This document shows, one piece after another, positions 43,659 to 52,846 of a DNA stretch of 64,000 nt. The stretch covers positions 124,001 through 188,000 of the forward strand of contig NZ_JBHMFD010000001.1 of the NCBI RefSeq assembly GCF_042427575.1, in the 5' to 3' direction. Both the position numbers and the translations under genes were made by a program. Every line of letters starts with the position of its first letter. Positions within the stretch are counted from its first letter, which is position 1. Origin of the DNA: Bergeyella porcorum (GTDB taxonomy: Bacteria > Bacteroidota > Bacteroidia > Flavobacteriales > Weeksellaceae). The notes under the pieces were generated by a model, which saw only the letters and a program-made list of their open reading frames with translations, ran no database searches and was not told the origin of the DNA.

Positions 43659-44309
43659 ATGAAAAATAAACTCATTGCTCCCTCATTGCTTTCGGCAGAC
43701 TTTGGAAATTTGCAGAGAGATATAGAAATGATTAATAACTCCCAAGCAGATTGGTTTCATATTGATGTGATGGACGGGCGTTTCGTACCCAATATTTCTT
43801 TCGGTTTCCCCGTGATGAAAACCGTACAGCAACACGCCAAGAAATTTGTAGATGTTCACCTGATGATTGTAGAACCAGAGAAGTATGTAGAAGAGTTCAT
43901 CAATCACGGTGCAGATTTGGTATCCGTCCATTATGAAGCGTGTACCCACCTACACAGAACTATTCATTTCATCCAAAATAAAGGAGCTAAGGCAGGCGTT
44001 GTTCTGAATCCTTCCACACCCGTTCTGATGCTGGAAGACATTATTTCCGAAGTCGATTTGGTATTACTAATGAGTGTAAACCCTGGCTTTGGTGGACAAA
44101 AATTCATTGAAAATACTTACAAGAAAATTGCTGAAACCAAAGATTTGATTTTAGCCAATAGCTCCACAGCCCTTATCCAAGTAGATGGCGGAGTGAATTT
44201 GGATAATGCTCACAAACTCTTTGATGCTGGTGCTGATGTTTTGGTGGCAGGTAACGCCGTATTTAGCAGCGAAAATCCTGAACGAACTATTGAATTATTG
44301 AAGGTATAG
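43659..44309 (+). CDS. rpe: ribulose-phosphate 3-epimerase
   Basis: A 216-residue TIM-barrel enzyme of the pentose phosphate pathway that interconverts ribulose 5-phosphate and xylulose 5-phosphate. Active-site motifs are complete: APSLLSADFGNL, WFHIDVMDGRFVPNISFG (catalytic Asp), VDVHLMIVEPEKY, HYEACTHLHRT, LLMSVNPGFGGQKFI and IQVDGGVNLDNAHK. Length is normal. The A-rich run (TAAAATAAAAAAAAATG) just before the ATG replaces a Shine-Dalgarno site, as is common in this phylum. A terminator follows directly. Confidence 0.95.
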   Translation: MKNKLIAPSLLSADFGNLQRDIEMINNSQADWFHIDVMDGRFVPNISFGFPVMKTVQQHAKKFVDVHLMIVEPEKYVEEFINHGADLVSVHYEACTHLHRTIHFIQNKGAKAGVVLNPSTPVLMLEDIISEVDLVLLMSVNPGFGGQKFIENTYKKIAETKDLILANSSTALIQVDGGVNLDNAHKLFDAGADVLVAGNAVFSSENPERTIELLKV

Positions 44310-44331
44310 TGTAAACATTTTACCAATTATT

Positions 44332-44370
44332 AAAAAAACTCTTCCTTTGAAAATAAGGAGGAGTTTTTTA
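44332..44370 (+). terminator. rho-independent terminator of rpe
   Basis: AAAAAACTCTTCCTT pairs with AAGGAGGAGTTTTTT around a 7-nt loop, ending in T6. Confidence 0.85.
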
Positions 44371-44525
44371 TGGTGCCTTACCACCAAGGCAATTTCACTT
44401 TTTGCTGATACATCTACCTTCTCGACAATGCTGATTGTTATACTTGTTTTTTATATTATATAATTTTTACTTTATAAAATTATAAAAATACATCAAATCA
44501 GTCAAATTTATATTAAAAATATTTC
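44371..44525. other. AT-rich spacer before the hairpin array
   Basis: About 150 bp of AT-rich sequence with no supported gene or repeat. Confidence 0.5.
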
Positions 44526-44703
44526 CCCGAAGCTTCCCCCTTGCTGAAATGACCATCGGGGTTTTCCCGAAGGCTCCCGCAATGGTGAAACAGGCTTCGG
44601 GATTTCCCCGAGGGGCATTTCACAATGTTTTCTACTCAAAAATTTTTCCCGATGGCTCTCGCAATGGTGAAACAAGCTTCGGGATTTTCCCGAAGGGCAT
44701 TTT
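44526..44703 (+). repeat. 41-bp hairpin repeat array A
   Basis: Units start at 44526 (40 bp), 44566, 44607, 44648 and 44689 (truncated), so the period is 41 bp. Each begins CCCGA. Units at 44566 and 44648 are near-identical (GGCTCCCGCAATGGTGAAAC versus GGCTCTCGCAATGGTGAAAC), and those at 44607 and 44689 share CCCGAxGGGCATTT, so two unit types alternate. Unit ends pair with the next unit start: CTTCGGG, 5 nt, CCCGAAG at 44677-44695. The array is related to the one at 49752-50000. Confidence 0.88.
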
Positions 44704-44741
44704 ATTTAGATTAGAATAAAGCTTCATTTGCAAAAGCATAA

Positions 44742-44781
44742 AAAAGGCTTTAACCGAATTATTGGGCTAAAGCCTTTTGCT
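44742..44781 (-). terminator. terminator of uvrA
   Basis: AAAAGGCTTTA and TAAAGCCTTTT pair around a partly paired loop. On the minus strand the hairpin is followed by TTTTTTATGC. It uses the first palindrome of repeat element R3. Confidence 0.75.
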
Positions 44782-44820
44782 TTTTTATTGGGGCATCGGG
44801 CTAAAGCCCGACGCTATTGA
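44745..44820 (+). repeat. dispersed two-palindrome element, copy R3 (divergent)
   Basis: GGGCTAAAGCCTTTTG, a spacer and then ATCGGGCTAAAGCCCGACGC with TATTGA. It shares order and end with R1 and R2, although the spacer differs. It lies 42 bp after hairpin array A and ends 6 bp before the uvrA stop. Confidence 0.7.
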
Positions 44821-44826
44821 TGATAT

Positions 44827-47649
44827 CTACATTTCTCTTTTTAAAAACTTCCCTGTAAGCGATTTCTCGCATTTCACAATTTCCTCTGGCGTTCCTTCAA
44901 AGACGATGCTACCACCGTGTTTTCCTGCTTCGGGACCTATGTCTATAATCCAATCGGCACACTTGATGATGTCTGGCTGATGCTCTATGACAATCACCGA
45001 ATGTCCCAGTTCTATCAATGCTTGTAGGGATTTCATCAGTTTATTGATATCGTGGAAGTGTAAGCCCGTAGAGGGCTCATCAAAGATGAAAAGGGATTTT
45101 TCTGTGGTAACACCCTTAACTAAAAACGACGCCAACTTCACACGCTGAGCTTCCCCACCAGAAAGGGTGGATGAACTTTGCCCCAACTGCAAGTAGCCCA
45201 GCCCTACCTCTTGCAAGGGTTTTAGTTTGGTAACAATTTTATTTTCCTTATTATCGCCAAAAAAGGTAATGGCATCATCCACCGTCATTTTTAGAATATC
45301 GGAAATGTTTTTTTCGTCAAATTTCACTTCCAATATCTCTGGCTTGAAACGCGTTCCCTTACACTCTTCGCATTCCAACTCTATATCTGCCATAAACTGC
45401 ATTGATACATTGATAACGCCTTCGCCCTTGCAAGCATCACATCGCCCGCCATCTACATTAAAGGAAAAGTGCTTGGTTTTATACCCCATTGCCTTGGAAA
45501 TTTTTTGCTTGGCAAACAAATCTCGGATATCGTCGTACGCTTTAAGATAGGTAACGGGATTGGAACGAGAGGATTTCCCAATAGGATTTTGATCTATCAG
45601 TTCTATATTTTTAATGAGGTGCTTAGGAAACGCTACGCTATCGTAATCTCCTTTTTTTCCTCCCATTTCCAGTTGGATTTGAATATCATTAGCCAGAATT
45701 TCCTTCATTAGCGTAGATTTTCCACTTCCAGAGACACCAGTAATCACAGTGAGCATTTCCATCGGGATTTTCACATCAATATTCTTTAGATTATTTTGCC
45801 TCGCTCCCTTTATGTGAATAAATTCTTTGGCTTTTCTCCTTTGCTTAGGAACTTCAATGGTTAATCTTCCTGTGAGGTACTGGGAAGTAAGCGTATTGGC
45901 GGTTTTCAAGGCGTCAAAGTTTCCAGAAAACACTAGCTCTCCGCCCAAATATCCCGCTTCTGGTCCAATATCTATGATATAATCCGCGGCACGCATCACA
46001 TCTTCATCGTGTTCTACTACAATAACGGTATTTCCCAAATCGCGAAGTTTTTTGAGAACCCCAATGAGGTTTTCGGTGTCGCGAGAATGCAAACCAATGC
46101 TAGGTTCATCCAGAATATAGATAGAGCCCACTAAAGAACTTCCTAAACTGGTGGCTAAGTTAATTCTTTGGGATTCCCCACCAGAAAGGGTATTAGAAGT
46201 TCGGTTTAAGGTGAGATATCCCAAACCTACTTTCAATAAAAAGTCTAATCTTGTGGTGATTTCATAGACCAATCGCTTGGCAACTTCTTGTTCATAATCC
46301 GTAAGTTTTAGATTCTGAATAATGGGTAAAAGCTCATCCAATGGCAACTCCACAAGCGATTGGATGGTATGCCCGTCTATCTTTACATTTTGAGTTTCGG
46401 GGCGTAGTCTAAGTCCTTCACAGGTAGGGCAAGTGGTTTTCCCTCTATAGCGGGACAGCATTACCCGATATTGAATTTTATAAAGGTTCTCTTCCAGCAT
46501 TTGGAAAAAATTATCCAAACAAGGAAAATGTTTATTCCCATTTCCTTTCCAAAGCAAGTTTTTTTGTTCTTTATTCAGTTCAAAGTAGGGTTTATGGATA
46601 GGGAAATCTACGGCTTTTTTTATAAATTCTTTTTTCCATTCCTGCATTGTATCCCCTTTCCAGCATACTACAGCATCTTCAAAAAGTGATAGCCTTTTAT
46701 TGGGTACTACTAAGTCTTCATCTATCCCGATTACTTTGCCATAGCCTTCACACTTTGGGCAAGCTCCATAGGGATTATTAAAACTGAAAAAGTGAACATT
46801 AGGCTCTAAAAACTCTATTCCGTCTAATTCAAATTTATTAGAAAAAGATTTTAGAATTAAATTTTGAGGTTTGAGTTTTGAGGTTTCAGTAGCAATTTCT
46901 TTTAAGGAGCAAAAGCCGTGACCTTCATAAAATGCCATTTGGATAGAATCGGCCAATCGTTGAAGAAAACTTTCATCCTCTTCGTAAGAAAATCTATCAA
47001 TGATGAGGTGGATATCCATATCATTTTCTGGGACAAATCCGAAACTCTCCAAATCTTCAATCCCTGCGATATTACCATTGATTTCTAACCTTGTAAAGCC
47101 TGAAACTTTCAACTGATTGAGCAAGGCAGAAAAGTGGTCTTTTTCAAAAGCCAAAGGAGCTCTAAGCAAAAAAACACTACCCTTTTTCTGATGCTTAATG
47201 AAATCTATCACATCAGAAACGCTATCTTTCTTTACTTCTTCGCCAGAAATAGGAGAAAAAGTACGCCCAATTCTCGCAAAAAGCAACTTGAGATAATCAT
47301 AAACCTCCGTAGAAGTTCCCACAGTAGAGCGAGGATTGGAAGAAATAACCTTCTGCTGAATGGCAATAGAAGGAGCTAAGCCTTTGATATCGTCTATCTT
47401 TGGTTTTTCTAGTTTGCCCAGAAACTGTCGAGCATAGGAGCTAAGGCTTTCCACATAGCGGCGTTGTCCCTCTGCATAGATGGTATCAAATGCCAGAGAA
47501 GATTTTCCGCTACCCGATACCCCTGTGATGACTACCAACTTATTTTTGGGAATAAGTACATCTATGTTTTTCAGATTATTAAGATGGGCATTCTTTACAA
47601 AGATTTCTTTTTTTATATCAATTGATTCTGCTTTAGACATTTTAGCCAT
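44827..47649 (-). CDS. uvrA: excinuclease ABC subunit A
   Basis: A 940-residue UvrA, the damage-recognition ATPase of nucleotide excision repair. Walker A of the first ABC unit is GVSGSGKSS (residues 43-51), followed by the UvrA signature YVESLSSYARQFLG. Zinc modules are seen as CPKCEGYGKV, CPTCEGLRLRPET and the CDACKGEGV/CEECKGTRF pair. LSGGESQRINLA and LSGGEAQRVKLA are the two ABC signatures, and the second Walker A is GVSGSGKSTL. Length is normal. A second ATG lies three codons in. Its terminator lies inside a dispersed repeat. Confidence 0.97.
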   Translation of the reverse strand: MAKMSKAESIDIKKEIFVKNAHLNNLKNIDVLIPKNKLVVITGVSGSGKSSLAFDTIYAEGQRRYVESLSSYARQFLGKLEKPKIDDIKGLAPSIAIQQKVISSNPRSTVGTSTEVYDYLKLLFARIGRTFSPISGEEVKKDSVSDVIDFIKHQKKGSVFLLRAPLAFEKDHFSALLNQLKVSGFTRLEINGNIAGIEDLESFGFVPENDMDIHLIIDRFSYEEDESFLQRLADSIQMAFYEGHGFCSLKEIATETSKLKPQNLILKSFSNKFELDGIEFLEPNVHFFSFNNPYGACPKCEGYGKVIGIDEDLVVPNKRLSLFEDAVVCWKGDTMQEWKKEFIKKAVDFPIHKPYFELNKEQKNLLWKGNGNKHFPCLDNFFQMLEENLYKIQYRVMLSRYRGKTTCPTCEGLRLRPETQNVKIDGHTIQSLVELPLDELLPIIQNLKLTDYEQEVAKRLVYEITTRLDFLLKVGLGYLTLNRTSNTLSGGESQRINLATSLGSSLVGSIYILDEPSIGLHSRDTENLIGVLKKLRDLGNTVIVVEHDEDVMRAADYIIDIGPEAGYLGGELVFSGNFDALKTANTLTSQYLTGRLTIEVPKQRRKAKEFIHIKGARQNNLKNIDVKIPMEMLTVITGVSGSGKSTLMKEILANDIQIQLEMGGKKGDYDSVAFPKHLIKNIELIDQNPIGKSSRSNPVTYLKAYDDIRDLFAKQKISKAMGYKTKHFSFNVDGGRCDACKGEGVINVSMQFMADIELECEECKGTRFKPEILEVKFDEKNISDILKMTVDDAITFFGDNKENKIVTKLKPLQEVGLGYLQLGQSSSTLSGGEAQRVKLASFLVKGVTTEKSLFIFDEPSTGLHFHDINKLMKSLQALIELGHSVIVIEHQPDIIKCADWIIDIGPEAGKHGGSIVFEGTPEEIVKCEKSLTGKFLKREM

Positions 47650-47774
47650 TGTTGAAATTAAGACCTACAAAAGTACGGAAAAAACTATTGCAGAAATTAC
47701 AAATTTTAAATGGCTATCTATAAATGCCTTTGAATAATCACCTATGCATCGGATAGCATTAAAAACTTTTTCTG

Positions 47775-47782
47775 TATTTTTG
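47775..47782 (+). promoter_or_regulatory. -7 promoter box of the TonB-dependent receptor
   Basis: TATTTTTG, an exact TAnnTTTG match, giving a leader of about 80 nt before the ATG at 47869. No cobalamin-box-like sequence is seen in the leader. Confidence 0.5.
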
Positions 47783-47868
47783 CGGGCTTTGATGGGTATT
47801 TAGGACAAGTTCCAAAGATTATCCTTTATTGCTGAAATAAAATTAATAAATCAAAAAAAATAATAAAA

Positions 47869-49710
47869 ATGAAAATCAAACTATTATCCGTTAATCTACT
47901 GCTTTGTGCAGGGTTTTATTTTGCACAGAGCCAAGAGCAAACCATTGATGAAATCGCTTTAAGTGGGAGAACCCTTTCCACGCCTTACGCTAAAGTGGTG
48001 GAAAATGTCATCGTGATAGACCAACAACAGATTAAAAACAGCCCTGCCACCAGTATAGAAGATTTGCTACAGCAGTTCAGCGGGATAGATGTGCAAAGAA
48101 GAGGTGCCAATGGCGTGCAGAGTGACATCAGCATCCGTGGTGGGTCTTTTGAGCAAGTCTTGGTAATGATTAATGGCGTTCGGCTCAATGATGCACAGAC
48201 GGGGCATAATACGATGAATATCCCTGTGGACCTATCCAATGTGGCAAAAATAGAAATCTTCAAAGGTCCAGCGGCTCGTAAATTTGGAAACAACGCTTTC
48301 TCTGGCGTTATCAATATCATCACCAAAACATCAGGACAAGAATCCGTGAAAATATCGGCTAATGCTGGGGATTTTTCCACTTTCGGGATGGGGCTAAGTG
48401 CCACTTTCGGAAACGATAAGGTGCAGAATCTATTCCAGATTAATAGCCAATCTTCCGAAGGTTATAGGTATAATACAGACTATGACATTCGCAATGCATT
48501 TTATCAGTCCAAAATAGCATTGGGCAACGGAAACCTCAATCTACAAGCGGGTTTTATAGAGAAAAAATTTGGAGCCAACGGATTTTACTCTAGCCCCAAA
48601 GCTACTGAGCAATACGAAGAGACCCAAGCCAGTATAGTGAGCGTAGGCTATCAAACCCAATGGCAACAATGGGCTATCAATACCTCCGCATTTTGGCGTA
48701 GAGGGCAAGATATGTACGCCTTTGATAGAAACAACTATGCCCGATACCGAAACCTTTCCATAGGTAATAATGTGGGGCTTAATCTCAATACCGCCCATAC
48801 CTCCACTTGGGGAACTACAGAGATAGGTGTAGCAGCAAGAAAAGAGTTTCTGAGCAGCCATAATGTAACCACCTTTACCACCCAAAACTGGAGCATTGGC
48901 AAGAAAGATAGAACCATTGTAGAAGGTTTTGCAGAGCACAAATTCTCTCTCCTAGATGATAAGCTTACCATTATCCCCGGCATCTCTTGGGCTAATATCA
49001 GCAACTCTGGCAACTATTTTTATCCAGGTATTGATGTAGGCTATCAGTTGGGTGATGGGCATAAAGTTTTTGGAAACCTTGCCAAAGTAAATAGAGTGCC
49101 TTCATTTTTTGATATGTACTACATTAGCGGTACCGAACTGGGCAACCCAGACCTAAAACCAGAAAGTGCCATTTCCTACGAAGCAGGTTATCAATTCCTT
49201 AAAAACAACACCGAAATTAAAGCCAGCTACTTCGTGAGAGATTCTAAAAATGGCATCGATTGGGTGCGAAATGCTACTGCCGACCAATGGCGTTCTCAGA
49301 ATGTGGGCAACCTCTTCACGCAAGGTATAGATGCAGAAATCAGCCAACGATTCCACGGCTTAGCAGAAAAATTCTCCGTAGGCTATACTTATATTGATAC
49401 CAAAATAGACCAGCAAACCAGCTTCTCCAAATACTTAGCAGAGCATTTTCGCCATCAGTTGGTAGCAAAATGGGACGCTAAACTGGGCAAATACTTCCAT
49501 AATCAGCTAACCTACCGTTACCAAGAACGCATCACGGGCTATAGCTACAATCTTTTAGATGAAAAACTGAGTTTCCAGAAAGACAACTGGACGGTGTATG
49601 TCCTCATCAACAACCTTACCAATGCAGACTATGTAGAAGCCTTTGGCGTGCCAATGCCTAAGCGATGGTTTCACCTCGGGGCAAGCTGGGATATAAAGTT
49701 TAGAAAGTAA
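47869..49710 (+). CDS. TonB-dependent outer-membrane receptor (BtuB/siderophore type)
   Basis: A 613-residue outer-membrane transporter. Residues 1-19 form a signal peptide (LLLCAGFYFAQS). The plug domain is at about 35-150: VVENVIVIDQQQIKNSPATSIEDLLQQFSGIDVQRRG (given for position), DISIRGGSFEQVLVMINGVRLND and FKGPAARKFGNNAFSGVINIIT. A 22-strand barrel follows and ends PKRWFHLGASWDIKFRK with a C-terminal aromatic-rich strand. There is no SusD partner and no carboxypeptidase-like N-domain, so a small ligand such as cobalamin, heme or a siderophore is more likely than a glycan. Which one is unclear. Confidence 0.9.
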   Translation: MKIKLLSVNLLLCAGFYFAQSQEQTIDEIALSGRTLSTPYAKVVENVIVIDQQQIKNSPATSIEDLLQQFSGIDVQRRGANGVQSDISIRGGSFEQVLVMINGVRLNDAQTGHNTMNIPVDLSNVAKIEIFKGPAARKFGNNAFSGVINIITKTSGQESVKISANAGDFSTFGMGLSATFGNDKVQNLFQINSQSSEGYRYNTDYDIRNAFYQSKIALGNGNLNLQAGFIEKKFGANGFYSSPKATEQYEETQASIVSVGYQTQWQQWAINTSAFWRRGQDMYAFDRNNYARYRNLSIGNNVGLNLNTAHTSTWGTTEIGVAARKEFLSSHNVTTFTTQNWSIGKKDRTIVEGFAEHKFSLLDDKLTIIPGISWANISNSGNYFYPGIDVGYQLGDGHKVFGNLAKVNRVPSFFDMYYISGTELGNPDLKPESAISYEAGYQFLKNNTEIKASYFVRDSKNGIDWVRNATADQWRSQNVGNLFTQGIDAEISQRFHGLAEKFSVGYTYIDTKIDQQTSFSKYLAEHFRHQLVAKWDAKLGKYFHNQLTYRYQERITGYSYNLLDEKLSFQKDNWTVYVLINNLTNADYVEAFGVPMPKRWFHLGASWDIKFRK

Positions 49711-49751
49711 TCTTCTCTAATAACCACCACACTTAGAGGGTAGCAGAGTTA

Positions 49752-50000
49752 CCACAAGGCGGTTTCCCAATGCTAACAAAGCTACGGAGTATCCCGCAGG
49801 GGTCTTTCTTTACAGCGAGAGCCTTGCGGGAGTTTCCGCAAGTGTCTTTCCGAGCGGCGAGAAGGTTTCGGAAGTTCCGCAGGAGTCTTTCTTTACAGCG
49901 AGAGCCTTGCGGAGTTTCCGCAAGTGTCTTTCTGAGCGGCGAGAAGGTTTCGGAAGTTTCCGCAGGAGTCTTTACATAGAGCTTTGCGATTCTTGTCATC
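49752..50000 (-). repeat. 41-42-bp hairpin repeat array B
   Basis: Six units start at 49752, 49794, 49836, 49877, 49918 and 49960. Two types alternate: CCGCAGGAGTCTTTCTTTAC (49794, 49877, 49960) and CCGCAAGTGTCTTTC (49836, 49918), giving an 83-bp superperiod. Junctions form hairpins, e.g. CTTGCGG, 5 nt, CCGCAAG at 49906-49924. On the minus strand the units read CCGCAAGGCTCTCGC and align with array A (CCCGATGGCTCTCGC), so both are one family in opposite orientation. Confidence 0.9.
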
Positions 50001-50020
50001 TTAGCGGTTGATGATTTTTT

Positions 50021-50096
50021 TCAATAGGGTCGGGTTTTAACCCGACTTTTGATATGTCTTGTCCAAAAGGCTTTAGCCAAATTAAAAAAATCTTGC
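50021..50096 (-). repeat. dispersed two-palindrome element, copy R2
   Basis: On the minus strand: GGCTAAAGCCTTTTGG, then the perfect palindrome GTCGGGTTTTAACCCGAC (read on the plus strand GTCGGGTTTTAACCCGAC) and TATTGA at the end. It starts 21 bp from hairpin array B. It aligns end to end with R1 at 36980-37054. Confidence 0.85.
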
Positions 50097-50383
50097 AGGG
50101 ACAGCATTTCGTATGATAAATGGAATTACCGCTTAAAGCCCCCTGCATAATTTGATTCAAGGTTTAAGGTTGAAATATTCAAAGAATTAGAGGTAAAATA
50201 ATCTCATTGTACATTCCCTCTCTACGATTTTTAGCAATTGATATTTTTTACCGCAAAGGACAAGCCCCCTAACCCCGAAGGGGAAACCACCAGCCACCGA
50301 CGACCAACAACCATCAACTAATTCCAATATTCCTTTTTTTATTACCCTACAATTTATATCTTCGCTAAAAATAAAATGTTCCA
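50097..50383. repeat. intergenic repeat fragments upstream of the DPP IV gene
   Basis: No gene is supported. GCCCCCTAACCCCGAAGGGG at about 50,265-50,283 is a GC-rich hairpin of a type widespread between flavobacterial genes. ACGACCAACAACCATCAAC at about 50,299-50,317 is the reverse complement of words in the 15.8-kb patch. GCAGGG at 50,095 and CCCTGC at about 50,150 are a distant inverted pair. Confidence 0.5.
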
Positions 50384-52555
50384 ATGAAAAAAATAACAAT
50401 TTTTGCCTTTTTACTCAGTGGTTTTTGGGGATTTTCGCAAAGAAATCTCACCATTGCTGAGGCTACATCGGGTGCCTACACCTCGTTTAGAGCAGAAAAC
50501 ATCGTGGCTCCTCAATGGAAAAACGATAAAGCATTTACACATCTAAGCAATGATTATCAACAGCTAATGGTAGCTTCGGCAGATACCAACTGGAAGTCGA
50601 ACGCCTTGCTTTCTAAAAACGATATTCAAGAGGCTTTGAAACAAAAATTCCCTTCAGATACCTTTTCGCTCAACATTTTCCCTTACGAATACGAATGGCT
50701 TTCTGATGGCGTGATTCAGTTTAAAGTGGCTTCAAAATCGCACCAATACGATGTGATTTACGATAGCAACAGTAAGAAAATCACTTCTGCCTTTGCCTTG
50801 GGCAACGATGCTAAAAACCAAATCTTTTCAAAAGACAGAAAATATGCCGCTTGGCTTATCGATAACAACATTGTTTTGACCGATGAGGCTGGAACGCTTA
50901 CACAGGTAACGCAAGATAAAGACAAAGCCATCCTCAACGGTAGCGACTATGTGCACCGTCAGGAGTTTGGTATCAACCGAGGAATGTGGTTTAGCCCCGA
51001 TGGTAAAAAACTATTGTATTACAGAAAAGACGAAACAATGGTTGCCCACTACCCTTTGGTAGATTTCAGCACGAGAATCGCTACAGAAAACGACCTTAAA
51101 TACCCTATGGCTGGTGAGAAAAGCGAGGAGGTAACTTTGGTGGTTTTTGATATTGAAAACAAAACTTATACAACATTACAAACCGGATTGCCAAAAGAGC
51201 AATACCTCACAGCGGTAACTTGGGGTGCGGATAGCGAAACGGTATATGTAGGCGTGCTCAACCGCGGACAAGACCATCTGAAACTCAACAAATACCACGC
51301 TAAAGATGGGAAATTTATCGCTACTTTGTTTGAAGAAAAATCCAATAAGTATGTAGAACCTCAGCACCCATTGTACTTTAACCCTGCCAACGGAAATGAG
51401 TTTGCCTACCTTACGGATAAAGATGGCTACAGACAGTTTTACCTCTACAACACCAATGGTAAGCTATTGAAAAAATTAGGGTATCAAGATGTAGTGGTCT
51501 TAGAATTTATCGATTTCAAAGACAACAAAATTTGGTATAAAGGAACGGCTAACAAAGGACTAGACAATCACCTCTATGCCGTGGATATCAAATCTGGAAA
51601 AACAGAAAAAATCACCGACGAATCTGGCGTACACGATACCTACCTAAGCACCAACAAAACCTATTATATAGACCAATATTCCAATACCAATATCCCCAAT
51701 GTGGTAGATGTGGTGGCAACAAAATCGGGTAAAGAAACCAATCTTTTGGAGGCTAAAAATCCGTATCAAGGGGTTATCCATATGCCGAAGACAGAATATA
51801 TAACCCTGAAGGCTGCAGACGGAAAAACAGACCTCAACGGACGATTGATTTACCCTACCAATTTTGATGCGTCTAAGAAATACCCTGTAATGATTTATGT
51901 CTATGGCGGCCCTCACGCCCAGTTGGTAACCAACTCTTGGCTGGGTGGTGCTTCGCTTTTTGACTATTATATGGCACAGCAAGGTTTTGTAGTATTTACG
52001 CTAGACAACCGCGGAAGTGCCAACAGAGGTAGAGATTTCGAACAAGTGATTCACAGGCAATTGGGCGTTAATGAAATGGCAGACCAAATGAAGGGGGTTG
52101 AGTTCTTGAAATCCAAATCTTTTGTAGATGCGGATAAAATTGGGGTGTACGGTTGGTCTTTCGGAGGATTTATGGCAACTTCGCTAATGCTTCACCATCC
52201 AGAAGTTTTCAAAGTAGGTGTGGCAGGAGGCCCTGTTATCGACTGGAAATGGTATGAGGTGATGTATGGCGAACGCTATATGGATACGCCTCAGGACAAC
52301 CCTGAGGGCTATGCCAAAACTTCTACCCTAGACAAGGTGCACAACCTCAAAGGGCGATTGCTGATGATTCACGGAGCCCAAGACCCAGTGGTGCTACAGC
52401 AGCATAGTATGGAGTTTATAGAAGCCTGCATCAAGGCTGGTAAACAAGTGGATTATTTCCTCTACCCTACCCACGAACACAATGTACGCGGCAAAGATAG
52501 AATCCACCTCAACGAAAAAATCGCAGATTATTTCATCACCCACCTGAAGAAATAG
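50384..52555 (+). CDS. dipeptidyl peptidase IV (S9B family)
   Basis: A 723-residue exported serine peptidase that removes Xaa-Pro dipeptides. Signal peptide residues 1-18 (ending WGFSQ). The beta-propeller has the N-terminal DPP IV pattern (YEWLSDGVIQFK, NGSDYVHRQEFGINRGMWFSPDG) with the double-Glu-like substrate anchor region. The catalytic domain has the serine in YGWSFGGFMATS (about residue 597), VYGGPHAQLV for the oxyanion side, HGAQDPVVLQQ for Asp and THEHNVRGKD for His. Length is normal. It helps these bacteria use proteins and may act as a virulence factor in pathogens. A terminator follows. Confidence 0.93.
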   Translation: MKKITIFAFLLSGFWGFSQRNLTIAEATSGAYTSFRAENIVAPQWKNDKAFTHLSNDYQQLMVASADTNWKSNALLSKNDIQEALKQKFPSDTFSLNIFPYEYEWLSDGVIQFKVASKSHQYDVIYDSNSKKITSAFALGNDAKNQIFSKDRKYAAWLIDNNIVLTDEAGTLTQVTQDKDKAILNGSDYVHRQEFGINRGMWFSPDGKKLLYYRKDETMVAHYPLVDFSTRIATENDLKYPMAGEKSEEVTLVVFDIENKTYTTLQTGLPKEQYLTAVTWGADSETVYVGVLNRGQDHLKLNKYHAKDGKFIATLFEEKSNKYVEPQHPLYFNPANGNEFAYLTDKDGYRQFYLYNTNGKLLKKLGYQDVVVLEFIDFKDNKIWYKGTANKGLDNHLYAVDIKSGKTEKITDESGVHDTYLSTNKTYYIDQYSNTNIPNVVDVVATKSGKETNLLEAKNPYQGVIHMPKTEYITLKAADGKTDLNGRLIYPTNFDASKKYPVMIYVYGGPHAQLVTNSWLGGASLFDYYMAQQGFVVFTLDNRGSANRGRDFEQVIHRQLGVNEMADQMKGVEFLKSKSFVDADKIGVYGWSFGGFMATSLMLHHPEVFKVGVAGGPVIDWKWYEVMYGERYMDTPQDNPEGYAKTSTLDKVHNLKGRLLMIHGAQDPVVLQQHSMEFIEACIKAGKQVDYFLYPTHEHNVRGKDRIHLNEKIADYFITHLKK

Positions 52556-52581
52556 TTTTTGCAATTCATACACAACAAAAG

Positions 52582-52610
52582 AGGTTGTCCGAAAAAGGAC
52601 AACCTTTTTT
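52582..52610 (+). terminator. rho-independent terminator of the DPP IV gene
   Basis: Perfect 9-bp stem AGGTTGTCC/GGACAACCT with a 6-nt GAAAAA loop and T6 tail. Confidence 0.93.
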
Positions 52611-52762
52611 GATAATTTTGCTCATAAAGATAACTTTACTGTAAGGAAAGAAGAATCTCAAATAACTAGATGAGATAATAGCTTTTTTACTTATAGTTAT
52701 TGATGAAATCATAATTTATTGATGCTGTATTATGTCTTTTTTTATATCAAATAAAAAAGGTG

Positions 52763-52770
52763 TACCTCTG
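52763..52770 (+). promoter_or_regulatory. possible -7 box of the large secreted protein gene
   Basis: TACCTCTG differs from TAnnTTTG at one position and would give a leader of about 70 nt. The rest of 52,611-52,846 is AT-rich with no supported feature. Confidence 0.35.
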
Positions 52771-52846
52771 CACGATAATTAAATATTACGATTATTTCAT
52801 TTTTAAATGATCGATTGATAAGTAACATTTTAAACACTTTTTATAT

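Noticed and set aside
44526..44703. CRISPR array, because of regular spacing and repeats
   Set aside because: Units are adjacent variants of one 41-bp sequence with no unique spacers, and there are no cas genes. The same holds for 3391-3564, 5093-5280 and 49752-50000.
47738..47868. Cobalamin riboswitch before the TonB-dependent receptor
   Set aside because: I found no B12-box-like conserved core in this short AT-rich leader, so the receptor's ligand stays open.
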